Assembly: GCA_005889025.1 (NCBI GenBank)
Contig: VBCZ01000255.1
Location: 1-5,201, forward strand
Reading direction: 5' to 3'
Source of the DNA: Betaproteobacteria bacterium
GTDB lineage: Bacteria > Pseudomonadota > Gammaproteobacteria > Burkholderiales > Casimicrobiaceae
Length of the DNA stretch: 5,201 nucleotides
Shown here: in pieces, positions 1 to 5,201 of the stretch
Layout of the letters: each line of letters begins with the position of its first letter
Position numbering within the stretch: the first letter of the stretch is position 1
Made by a program: the position numbers and the translations under genes
The notes under the pieces: model-generated
The model's input: the letters and a program-made list of their open reading frames with translations, nothing else
Told to the model about the DNA's origin: nothing
Databases searched by the model: none

Positions 1-335
1 TGCGCAACGCAGCGCAGGCGCTCGATAACGTGCCGGGCGATCGGGAGATCAAGCTGCGGACGCGGGTGGCTCGCGGCGTCACGCTGTCCAAGCGGCGGTA
101 CCGCCTGGCGCTAGCGCTATTCATCGAAGATAACGGTCCCGGAGTCCCGGAAGCGATACGCGACAAGATCTTTTTTCCGTTGGTTTCGGGTCGCGAAGGA
201 GGAAGCGGCCTGGGATTGACGATTGCGCAGACGTTCATAGCCCAGCATAACGGCGCAATCGAATGCGACAGCGTTCCCGGCCGGACGATTTTCACTATCC
301 TGCTGCCGCTGGAGTTCCATCGCGCTGGCGCGTAA
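1..335 (+). CDS. ntrB: Nitrogen regulation sensor histidine kinase NtrB (GlnL), C-terminal part
   Basis: This is the 3' end of the sensor kinase that phosphorylates and dephosphorylates NtrC according to nitrogen status; in the known system it is cytoplasmic and controlled by PII (GlnB). The frame is open from the left edge (first full codon at position 3) to a TAA at 333-335, giving 110 residues. All are from the HATPase ATP-binding domain. The N-box remnant RNAAQAL comes first, then the G1 box DNGPGVP, the F-box region with FFPLVSGREGG, and the G2 box GSGLGLTIA, followed by the last beta strands ending at a PGRTIFTILLPL segment. The stretch KLRTR...RYRLAL between N- and G1-boxes and the SGREGG segment are characteristic of NtrB rather than generic kinases. 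A GTG at 30 lies inside the domain and is not a start; the PAS and His-phosphotransfer domains lie off the left edge. ntrC follows 59 bases downstream, probably in the same operon. Confidence 0.93.
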   Translation, partial: RNAAQALDNVPGDREIKLRTRVARGVTLSKRRYRLALALFIEDNGPGVPEAIRDKIFFPLVSGREGGSGLGLTIAQTFIAQHNGAIECDSVPGRTIFTILLPLEFHRAGA

Positions 336-352
336 ATTGCGAGTAGCCGTTA

Positions 353-362
353 ATGCATGCAT
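353..362. repeat. 10-base perfect palindrome ATGCATGCAT in the ntrB-ntrC gap
   Basis: The gap between ntrB and ntrC holds the self-complementary sequence ATGCATGCAT, which also reads as alternating purine-pyrimidine. It has no obvious T-run after it and is too short for a convincing terminator. It could be chance, or a small protein-binding site or RNA processing hairpin between the two cistrons. The observation of the palindrome is certain; any function is unknown. Confidence 0.3.
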
Positions 363-383
363 ACGACGATCACGAGCGGTCAC

Positions 384-390
384 GGAGTGA
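384..390 (+). promoter_or_regulatory. Ribosome binding site that sets the ntrC start
   Basis: GGAGTGA lies seven bases (counted from the end of GGAG) before the ATG at 395. The earlier in-frame ATG at 353 has no comparable purine-rich sequence in front of it, and the 14 residues it would add have no counterpart in NtrC proteins, which begin a few residues before the VDDD motif. The site therefore favours 395 as the start. Confidence 0.75.
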
Positions 391-394
391 AACG

Positions 395-1798
395 ATGAAT
401 GCGGTCTGGATCGTCGACGACGATCGGTCGATCCGCTGGGTGCTCGAAAAGGCGCTCGCGCGCGAGGGAATAGCCCATAAGACTTTTGCTTCGGTGTACG
501 AAGTGAGCCAGGCATTGCAACACGGCGAGCCGACCGTTCTGGTCTCCGACATTCGCATGCCGGGAGAGTCCGGACTCGCGCTCCTCAATAAGATCAAGGA
601 GGGGCATCCCAAGGTGCGGGTGATCATCATGACCGCGTACTCCGATCTCGACAGCGCGGTCGCTGCGTTTCAGGGCGGAGCATTCGAGTACCTTCCCAAG
701 CCTTTCGACATCGATCACGCGATTGCGCTGATCCGACGCGCCAGCGCGGATGTTCCCGTGCTTGCGCCGGCGCAGGCGATGAGCGCGGAGAGTCCGGAGA
801 TGCTCGGCCAGGCGCCGGCAATGCAGGAAGTCTTTCGCGCCATCGGCCGTCTTTCCCAGTCGCACGTTACCGTCTTGATCACCGGCGAGTCGGGAACGGG
901 TAAAGAGCTGGTGGCGAGGGCGCTGCACCGGCACAGCCTGCGTGCGGCGGGTCCGTTTGTCGCAATCAATACGGCAGCCATCCCGAAGGACCTGCTCGAG
1001 TCGGAGCTTTTTGGGCACGAGCGCGGCGCTTTCACCGGGGCCCAGAGCTCGCGCCGGGGACGTTTCGAGCAGGCCGACGGCGGGACGCTCTTCTTAGACG
1101 AGATCGGCGACATGCCGCCCGATCTTCAAGTTCGGCTGCTGCGCGTGCTCTCGGACGGCGAGTACTATCGCGTGGGCGGTCATGCGCCGCTGCGAGCCAA
1201 TGTCCGCATCATCGCCGCAACGCATCAAAATCTGGAGGAGCGCGTCCGCCAGGGCTTGTTCCGCGAAGACCTCATGCATCGCCTCAATGTGGTCAGGCTG
1301 CGGCTGCCCCCGCTTCGCGAGCGCGGTGAGGACATCGCACCGCTCGCGCGCCATTTTCTCCTCAAGAGCGCGCGCGAGCTCGCTGTCGAGCCCAAGCAGC
1401 TTACCGACGCGGCGTTGAAGCTGCTTTCGGCATTTGCTTTTCCCGGCAATGTCCGTCAATTGGAGAACATCTGCCACTGGCTGACGGTGATGGCGCCGGC
1501 GCAGCGAATCGATGTTGCCGATCTGCCGCCGGAGTTGCGCTCAACCGGCGGAGGGGGGGATCGCGAAGGCGATCCCAACTGGCAGCAGGCGCTCGACCGT
1601 GAGCTTGCGCAGGCGCTCGCCCGAGGCGAGCGCGCGGTAGGCGGCAGGCTGGAAAAGGAGTTCGAACGTACTTTGATATTGCGCGCGCTTGCCCACACCG
1701 GCGGGCACCGCATGGAAGCGGCGCAGTGGCTCGGCTGGGGACGCAATACGCTGACACGCAAGATCCAGGAGCTCAAACTGGATCACAACAAACGCTAG
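395..1798 (+). CDS. ntrC: Nitrogen regulation response regulator NtrC (GlnG), sigma-54 activator
   Basis: Phosphorylated NtrC oligomerises at enhancers and uses ATP hydrolysis to open sigma-54 promoters of nitrogen-assimilation genes such as glnA. The protein has 467 residues, close to the 469 of E. coli NtrC. Residues 1-118 form the receiver: acidic triad DDD at 8-10, phosphorylation site D52 in SDIRMPG, T80 and K102 (LPKPFD). Residues about 137-370 form the AAA+ domain: Walker A GESGTGKE at 164-171, the sigma-54 contact loop GAFTGA at 211-216, Walker B TLFLDE at 231-236, a FREDLMHRLNV motif at 289-299, and FPGNVRQLEN at 349-358. The C-terminus carries the Fis-type helix-turn-helix (about 436-458, with WGRNTLTRKI). 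Usual consensus residues are replaced at two places: M instead of F in FREDLxHRL, and F instead of W before PGNVRQLEN. Both are mild. Start at 395 chosen from the ribosome site and family alignment; an ATG at 353 is in frame but unlikely. It follows ntrB by 59 bases, so co-transcription is expected. Confidence 0.96.
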   Translation: MNAVWIVDDDRSIRWVLEKALAREGIAHKTFASVYEVSQALQHGEPTVLVSDIRMPGESGLALLNKIKEGHPKVRVIIMTAYSDLDSAVAAFQGGAFEYLPKPFDIDHAIALIRRASADVPVLAPAQAMSAESPEMLGQAPAMQEVFRAIGRLSQSHVTVLITGESGTGKELVARALHRHSLRAAGPFVAINTAAIPKDLLESELFGHERGAFTGAQSSRRGRFEQADGGTLFLDEIGDMPPDLQVRLLRVLSDGEYYRVGGHAPLRANVRIIAATHQNLEERVRQGLFREDLMHRLNVVRLRLPPLRERGEDIAPLARHFLLKSARELAVEPKQLTDAALKLLSAFAFPGNVRQLENICHWLTVMAPAQRIDVADLPPELRSTGGGGDREGDPNWQQALDRELAQALARGERAVGGRLEKEFERTLILRALAHTGGHRMEAAQWLGWGRNTLTRKIQELKLDHNKR

Positions 1799-1955
1799 TC
1801 GACGCGAAGAGCCCCGCTGCGTCTTGATGGCCGAAATCCGGTCGAGCCTAGGGGCAACGCACGGCGAGGATGCGTCCGGCGCGATGCGCGCTGGCCGTGG
1901 TTCAAGCGCCCCCGTATCGGCCGCGCGGGTCCGCTGCTTGCGCGAGCTTCGTTGG
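1799..1955. other. Convergent intergenic gap, no gene seen
   Basis: These 157 bases separate the 3' ends of ntrC (plus) and the DUF4124 gene (minus). I see no credible coding region; open frames here are non-homologous GC-rich frames running into the neighbouring genes. The only repeated structure is an imperfect inverted repeat, GACGC at 1801-1805 with GCGTC at 1819-1823 (13-base loop), nested within TCGAC (1799-1803) and GTCGA (1841-1845). It lacks a good U-tract on either strand, so it is at best a weak or Rho-assisted terminator. Termination for both operons is unresolved from sequence. Confidence 0.5.
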
Positions 1956-2558
1956 TTACTGCGGGTACGTGCCCTTGGGCGCTGCCGCAGGCGCGGCGAC
2001 GGTCTGCGTCGCGGGACTTGGTTCGGACGACGCCGGGGGTGCGCGACCGACAGGCGTGTTCCGCGGTGCGGGGGTCTTGGGATAACCCGCATCGCTGAGC
2101 AGATTCTGCCACTTGCTCTCATTGAATCCGAGCGCCTGCTGCTCGCCGACTTGCAGCGTAGGCGCGTCCAAGCCTCCGGTCGCGCGCTTGAGCTTCTCCG
2201 CGCCCTCACCCTGGCTCACGTCGATTACCGTATGCGGGACACCTCGCTTGTTGAGCAAAGCCTGCGCGGTATCGCAGACGACGCCGCAGGCAAACGTGTA
2301 TAGCGTGACGGGAAAACGCTCCTGCGCCTGTTGGGTCGCGTAGGAAAGATCGCTGGTCTCGATGCTGTTAGCGCCGATACGCTTGGCTTGCGCATCCTTG
2401 GCGTTGGCGGGCGGAGGCTTGTCCGAATAAACGACGCGACCTTCCGCGTCGACATAGCGATACACCTGCTGAACTTGCGCGCCTGACAAGCTGCCCGCAA
2501 ACAACATCAACAGCGCAGCGGCAGCCGTCATGCGAGCCGGATACGACCGGGTTCCCAT
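1956..2558 (-). CDS. Exported DUF4124 and glutaredoxin-like domain protein
   Basis: Function not established; the fold suggests thiol-disulfide chemistry in the cell envelope. The 200-residue product starts with a basic segment and a hydrophobic core (about residues 10-24, AAAALLMLFAG), followed by SLSGA-Q, which looks like a signal peptide cleaved near residue 27. Next comes a DUF4124 domain (about 28-65) with the hallmark VYRYVDAEGRVVYSDKPPP. A thioredoxin/glutaredoxin-like domain follows (about 82-158): beta strand FPVTLYTF, Cys pair C91-GVV-C95, helix QALLNKRGVP, and a cis-proline-like turn APTLQVG (P133) before LGFNE. The last 40 residues are Pro/Ala/Ser/Thr-rich and probably disordered. 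The Cys pair is spaced CxxxC instead of the classical CxxC. The start at 2558 has a strong Shine-Dalgarno; a second ATG at 2531 (residue 10) would still leave a signal peptide. It lies 29 bases after prlC and is likely the last gene of that operon. Family call is firm; role is unknown. Confidence 0.85.
   Translation of the reverse strand: MGTRSYPARMTAAAALLMLFAGSLSGAQVQQVYRYVDAEGRVVYSDKPPPANAKDAQAKRIGANSIETSDLSYATQQAQERFPVTLYTFACGVVCDTAQALLNKRGVPHTVIDVSQGEGAEKLKRATGGLDAPTLQVGEQQALGFNESKWQNLLSDAGYPKTPAPRNTPVGRAPPASSEPSPATQTVAAPAAAPKGTYPQ
1959..2078 (-). other. Pro/Ala-rich low-complexity C-terminal tail
   Basis: Codons for residues 161-200 of the DUF4124/glutaredoxin-like protein are dominated by Pro, Ala, Ser and Thr (for example PAPRNTPVGRAPP and TVAAPAAAP). 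This resembles a flexible linker or envelope-spanning tail and has no recognisable domain. Such tails vary freely between relatives. Confidence 0.7.
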
Positions 2559-2562
2559 CTCG

Positions 2563-2570
2563 CCTCCTTA
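2563..2570 (-). promoter_or_regulatory. Strong Shine-Dalgarno for the DUF4124 gene
   Basis: Read on the minus strand, TAAGGAGG ends four bases before the ATG at 2558. It is close to the full anti-16S complement and lies in the 29-base gap after the prlC stop. It supports the upstream ATG (2558) over the internal ATG at 2531, and suggests that this last gene is translated independently of prlC. Confidence 0.8.
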
Positions 2571-2587
2571 ACGAAGCAGCGCCCGAA

Positions 2588-4642
2588 TTATGACGCCAAC
2601 ATACCATTATGCCGCAACAAGGCGTCGATTTGGGGTGCTCGTCCCCTAAAGGCGATAAAAGAATCCAGCGCGGGCCGGCTCCCCCCGCGACCCAGGACTT
2701 CGTCGCGGAATCGGGACCCGACGACCGGCGACAATACGCCCTGTTCCTCGAACAAGCTGTAGGCATCAGCTGAGAGCACTTCGGCCCATTGGTAGCTGTA
2801 ATAGCCCGCAGCGTAGCCGCCGGCAAAGATGTGGCTGAAGGCATGGGTCAATCCGCGGTCGTCGAACTGCCGTGGAACGACCGAGATCTCGCGTCTGATC
2901 GATTCCACCAGATCCAGCACCGATTGGCTGCTCGGGTCGAAATCATGGTGAAGATGCATGTCGAACAGGGCAAATTCGAGCTGGCGAACGGTTTGCATGC
3001 CGCTCTGGAAATTCTTGGCTGCGAGCATCCTGTCGAAAAGGACTCGCGGCAAGGGTTCGCCTGACTCGACATGGGCGCTCATGTGCTTGACCACATCCCA
3101 CTCCCAGCAGAAGTTTTCCATGAACTGGCTGGGCAGCTCGACCGCGTCCCATTCGACCCCCTCCAATCCGGAGACGCCGGGAACGTCGACCCGGGTCAGC
3201 AACAGGTGCAAGCCATGGCCGAATTCATGAAACAGCGTCGTGACTTCGTCGTGGGTAAACAGCGCCGGCTTCCCCGAAACCGGCGCTGAGAAGTTGCATG
3301 TCAAATGCGCGACCGGGTGCTGCACACGCTCACCTATCCGGCGACGCTTGATGGCGTCATCCATCCAGGCGCCGCCGCGCTTCGCCGGCCGCGCATAGAG
3401 GTCGAGATAGAACTGTCCGACGAGGCCGCCCTCGCGATCCATCACGTCGAAAAAGCGCACGGTCGCATGCCACGCTGGGGCCGTGGAGGCACGGATGGCG
3501 ACGCCGAAAATGGTCTGCACCACCCGAAACATCCCCGCGAGAACAATGTCCTCCGGAAAATACTGCTTCACCTCCTGGTCCGAGTAGCTGTATCGTGACT
3601 GCCGCAGCTTTTCCGAGACGTAAGCGAGGTCCCACGCGGCGAGATCGGTCAATCCCAGTTCGGTGCGGGCGTATTGCTCGAGCTCGGCCATGTCGCGTTC
3701 CGCATACGGCTTCGCCTTGGCGCCGAGCTCGCGCAGGAAGCCAAGCACTTCCGCGGGTGTGCCGGCCATCTTGGGAACCAGCGATACTTCCGCATAGCTC
3801 GCGTAGCCCAGAAGAGCGGCCGCCTCGCGCCGGAGCTCGAGAATACGTTCGATCAAGGCGGTGTTGTCCCATTCGGGATTGCCGAATTCGCTCGCGCGCG
3901 TGGCATACGCGCGATAGAGCGTTTCGCGAATCCCGCGATTGTCGGCGTATTGCGTGACCGGGAGATAGCATGGCATGTGCAGCGTCAACTTCCACCCGGG
4001 TTTGCCGTCGGACTCCGCGGCGAGCTTCGCCGCCGTCAGCACGTCGTCGGGCACGCCGGCAAGCGAGCCTTCATCGGCGACAAACAGCCCGTACGCATTC
4101 GTCGCATCGAGCACGTTGTCCTCGAAACGCGCGGAGCTTCGCGCAAGCTCTTCCTCTATCGCCTTGAAGCGCGCTTTCTTGTCGTCGGGCAGCTCCGCCC
4201 CGGAGAGCCGAAAGTCACTCAGCGTATTTTCGACGAGCTTGCGCTGCGCGCCATAAGCGGCGAATGCGGGAGACGCTGCGAGGTCGCGATACCGCGAGAA
4301 AAGACGCTTGTCGTGGGCAATGTCGGTGTGGAACGCGGTGATCTTCGGCAGGTTTGCGTTGTAGGTTTCCCGCAGGGCGGGCGTGTTGACCACGGCATTC
4401 AAATGCGAGACTTGCCCCCAGGCGCGATCGAGCCTGTCGAGCGCGTCGGAAAGAGGTTGAACGAAGTTGTCCCAGCTCGGCGCGTCAGCCGCGCCCGCCA
4501 CACGCTCGATCGTTTCGCGGACATCGGCGATCAAGGCGTCGATCGCGGGCGTCACGTGGCCCGGCTCGATCTCGGGAAAACGAGGCAGCCCGGAAAAATC
4601 CAGCAAAGGATTGTCGCTTGTGCGTGCGATCGTGGCGCTCAT
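2588..4642 (-). CDS. prlC: Oligopeptidase A (M3 family zinc metallopeptidase)
   Basis: A cytoplasmic zinc endopeptidase of the thimet-oligopeptidase family (M3) that cleaves short peptides, including signal-peptide fragments released after secretion in E. coli. The product has 684 residues, against 680 for E. coli OpdA/PrlC. The N-terminus NPLLDFSGLPRFPEI is typical of the oligopeptidase A branch. The N-terminal half is helical; the catalytic domain carries the zinc site H472-EFGH-H476 with E473 as catalytic base and E502 in WDAVELPSQ as the probable third zinc ligand. The substrate-binding segment HIFAGGYAAGYYSY (residues 604-617) supplies the family His and Tyr residues. All catalytic residues are present, so the enzyme should be active. 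No signal peptide is seen. The ATG at 4642 overlaps the murU stop (ATGA); an in-frame upstream extension to 4753 is possible but would lie within murU and lacks family similarity. Only a weak purine run (GAAAGA) precedes the start, consistent with translational coupling to murU. Confidence 0.96.
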   Translation of the reverse strand: MSATIARTSDNPLLDFSGLPRFPEIEPGHVTPAIDALIADVRETIERVAGAADAPSWDNFVQPLSDALDRLDRAWGQVSHLNAVVNTPALRETYNANLPKITAFHTDIAHDKRLFSRYRDLAASPAFAAYGAQRKLVENTLSDFRLSGAELPDDKKARFKAIEEELARSSARFEDNVLDATNAYGLFVADEGSLAGVPDDVLTAAKLAAESDGKPGWKLTLHMPCYLPVTQYADNRGIRETLYRAYATRASEFGNPEWDNTALIERILELRREAAALLGYASYAEVSLVPKMAGTPAEVLGFLRELGAKAKPYAERDMAELEQYARTELGLTDLAAWDLAYVSEKLRQSRYSYSDQEVKQYFPEDIVLAGMFRVVQTIFGVAIRASTAPAWHATVRFFDVMDREGGLVGQFYLDLYARPAKRGGAWMDDAIKRRRIGERVQHPVAHLTCNFSAPVSGKPALFTHDEVTTLFHEFGHGLHLLLTRVDVPGVSGLEGVEWDAVELPSQFMENFCWEWDVVKHMSAHVESGEPLPRVLFDRMLAAKNFQSGMQTVRQLEFALFDMHLHHDFDPSSQSVLDLVESIRREISVVPRQFDDRGLTHAFSHIFAGGYAAGYYSYQWAEVLSADAYSLFEEQGVLSPVVGSRFRDEVLGRGGSRPALDSFIAFRGRAPQIDALLRHNGMLAS
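4639..4642 (-). promoter_or_regulatory. ATGA stop/start overlap coupling murU to prlC
   Basis: On the minus strand ATGA combines the prlC start (ATG, 4642-4640) and the murU stop (TGA, 4641-4639). No strong Shine-Dalgarno precedes it, so terminating ribosomes from murU probably reinitiate on prlC. This shows the two genes share an mRNA and decides the prlC start. Confidence 0.85.
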
Positions 4643-5201
4643 GCGGCAGGTCTTTCGCGCAAGTTGGAACTCAGCTCGCGCTCGAGATCGGCGAGATCGG
4701 CGGGGGTACCGATGTTGAACCAGCGGCCGCTGAAGCATTCGCCCGTTGCCCAACCGCGGCTTATCCAGTCGCGATAAAGCGGCAATATCCTGAGCTTTTC
4801 TCCGCGCGGAAGCTCCCGGAACAGGCCCGTTCGATACAAGGCGATGTTGCCAAAGGTGACGCGCGGCTCGCCGTCCAGCGTAAGCTTTCCGGAATTCAAA
4901 GTGAAATCGCCGCGCGGGTGATAACCTGGGTTGGGCACCATCACCATGTGCATATGCGGCGCGGTGGAATTTGCGGCCATGGCGTCGAGCCGCGGGCGCA
5001 AAGACGCATAGTCGTAGTCGGTGAAGATATCTCCACTGACGACCAGCGCTACGCCGTCGCCGAGAAGCGGCAGCGCGGTCGCGATCCCTCCCGCAACGTC
5101 AAGGGGCTCGGGCTCGCGCGAATAGCGGATTGCGGCGCCGAATCGAGTGCCATCACCCAGAACCGATTCGATGGCATCGCCCCGGTGCGCGACGTTGAGA
5201 A
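4639..5201 (-). CDS. murU: N-acetylmuramate alpha-1-phosphate uridylyltransferase MurU, N-terminus cut off
   Basis: MurU transfers UMP from UTP to MurNAc-alpha-1-phosphate, giving UDP-MurNAc in the peptidoglycan recycling route that bypasses de novo MurA/MurB synthesis (and so fosfomycin). The window contains 186 codons and the stop; the family is about 220-240 residues, so roughly 50 N-terminal residues, including the nucleotide-binding LAAGxGxRMxPLT loop, lie past the right edge. Visible in order are a SVLGDGTRFG segment, IRYSREPEPL followed by AGGI (sugar-nucleotide transferase signature), ALPLLGD, the metal-binding SGDIFTDYDY, PNPGYHPRGDF, the FGNIALYR strand, and SGRWFNIGTPADL near the end. 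The order and wording match MurU better than glucose- or mannose-1-phosphate transferases. The second acidic metal ligand of the family is often Asp in WxD(I/V)GT; here it is Asn (codon 4714-4716). A TTG at 4999-5001 is not a start. In known genomes the anomeric kinase gene amgK usually sits upstream; that would lie beyond the right edge. Confidence 0.88.
   Translation of the reverse strand, partial: LNVAHRGDAIESVLGDGTRFGAAIRYSREPEPLDVAGGIATALPLLGDGVALVVSGDIFTDYDYASLRPRLDAMAANSTAPHMHMVMVPNPGYHPRGDFTLNSGKLTLDGEPRVTFGNIALYRTGLFRELPRGEKLRILPLYRDWISRGWATGECFSGRWFNIGTPADLADLERELSSNLRERPAA

Noticed and set aside
380..1018. A 212-codon minus-strand frame opposite the ntrC receiver domain
   Set aside because: It is antisense to a textbook receiver/AAA+ sequence and its product is Arg-rich with no recognisable domain.
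1801..1823. Inverted repeat GACGC/GCGTC as an intrinsic terminator
   Set aside because: The stem is only five base pairs with a 13-base loop and no run of T follows on either strand, so it does not meet the usual intrinsic terminator pattern.
1541..2209. A 222-codon minus-strand frame spanning the ntrC 3' end and the convergent gap
   Set aside because: It is antisense to the conserved ntrC C-terminus and overlaps the DUF4124 gene in another frame; composition (Arg, Ser, Pro) is that of a shadow frame and no motif is seen.
1824..2303. A 159-codon plus-strand frame after ntrC
   Set aside because: It lies opposite the DUF4124/glutaredoxin gene, which has a signal peptide, domain motifs and a strong ribosome site; the plus-strand frame has none.
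3674..4777. A 367-codon open frame on the plus strand
   Set aside because: It lies almost entirely antisense to prlC, whose protein is clearly recognisable with full catalytic motifs. The plus-strand product has no family resemblance and is rich in Arg, Gly and Val, as expected of a GC-rich shadow frame.
5138..5153. TGGCAC on the minus strand as the -24 element of a sigma-54 promoter, attractive next to ntrBC
   Set aside because: The matching -12 element (TTGCA or TTGCT) is absent at the required spacing, and the site is inside the murU coding sequence.

Overview
The window reads as a compact, GC-rich piece of a Gram-negative proteobacterial chromosome, most likely a betaproteobacterium. I infer this from the protein families: an NtrB/NtrC pair, a MurU-type peptidoglycan-recycling nucleotidyltransferase, a PrlC-type oligopeptidase A, and a secreted DUF4124 plus glutaredoxin-like protein of a kind typical of that class. 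No mobile element, CRISPR array, tRNA or rRNA was seen.

Layout. Two gene groups face each other. On the plus strand, positions 1-1798 hold the 3' end of ntrB (sensor kinase, cut by the left edge), then a complete ntrC (sigma-54 response regulator). On the minus strand, reading from the right edge leftwards, are murU (its N-terminus is cut by the right edge), a complete prlC, and a complete gene for an exported DUF4124/glutaredoxin-like protein. murU and prlC overlap by four bases (ATGA), and prlC and the third gene are 29 bases apart, so the three are probably one transcription unit. The two groups converge on a 157-base gap (1799-1955) in which I see no gene and no convincing terminator.

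How the genes work. NtrB and NtrC form the nitrogen-limitation two-component system: NtrB phosphorylates NtrC, which then activates sigma-54 promoters. The minus-strand group joins an enzyme of the N-acetylmuramate salvage route to UDP-MurNAc (MurU), a cytoplasmic zinc peptidase that degrades short peptides (PrlC), and a periplasmic or membrane-associated thioredoxin-fold protein of unknown role. A link between muropeptide sugar salvage and peptide turnover is plausible but is inference from position only.

The content is mostly recognisable housekeeping and regulatory genes. I found no clear sign of a new system. The points most worth a second look are the MurU-PrlC-DUF4124 gene order, an Asn in the C-terminal GT motif of MurU where related nucleotidyltransferases often carry a metal-binding Asp, and the CxxxC (not CxxC) active-site-like motif of the glutaredoxin-like protein.
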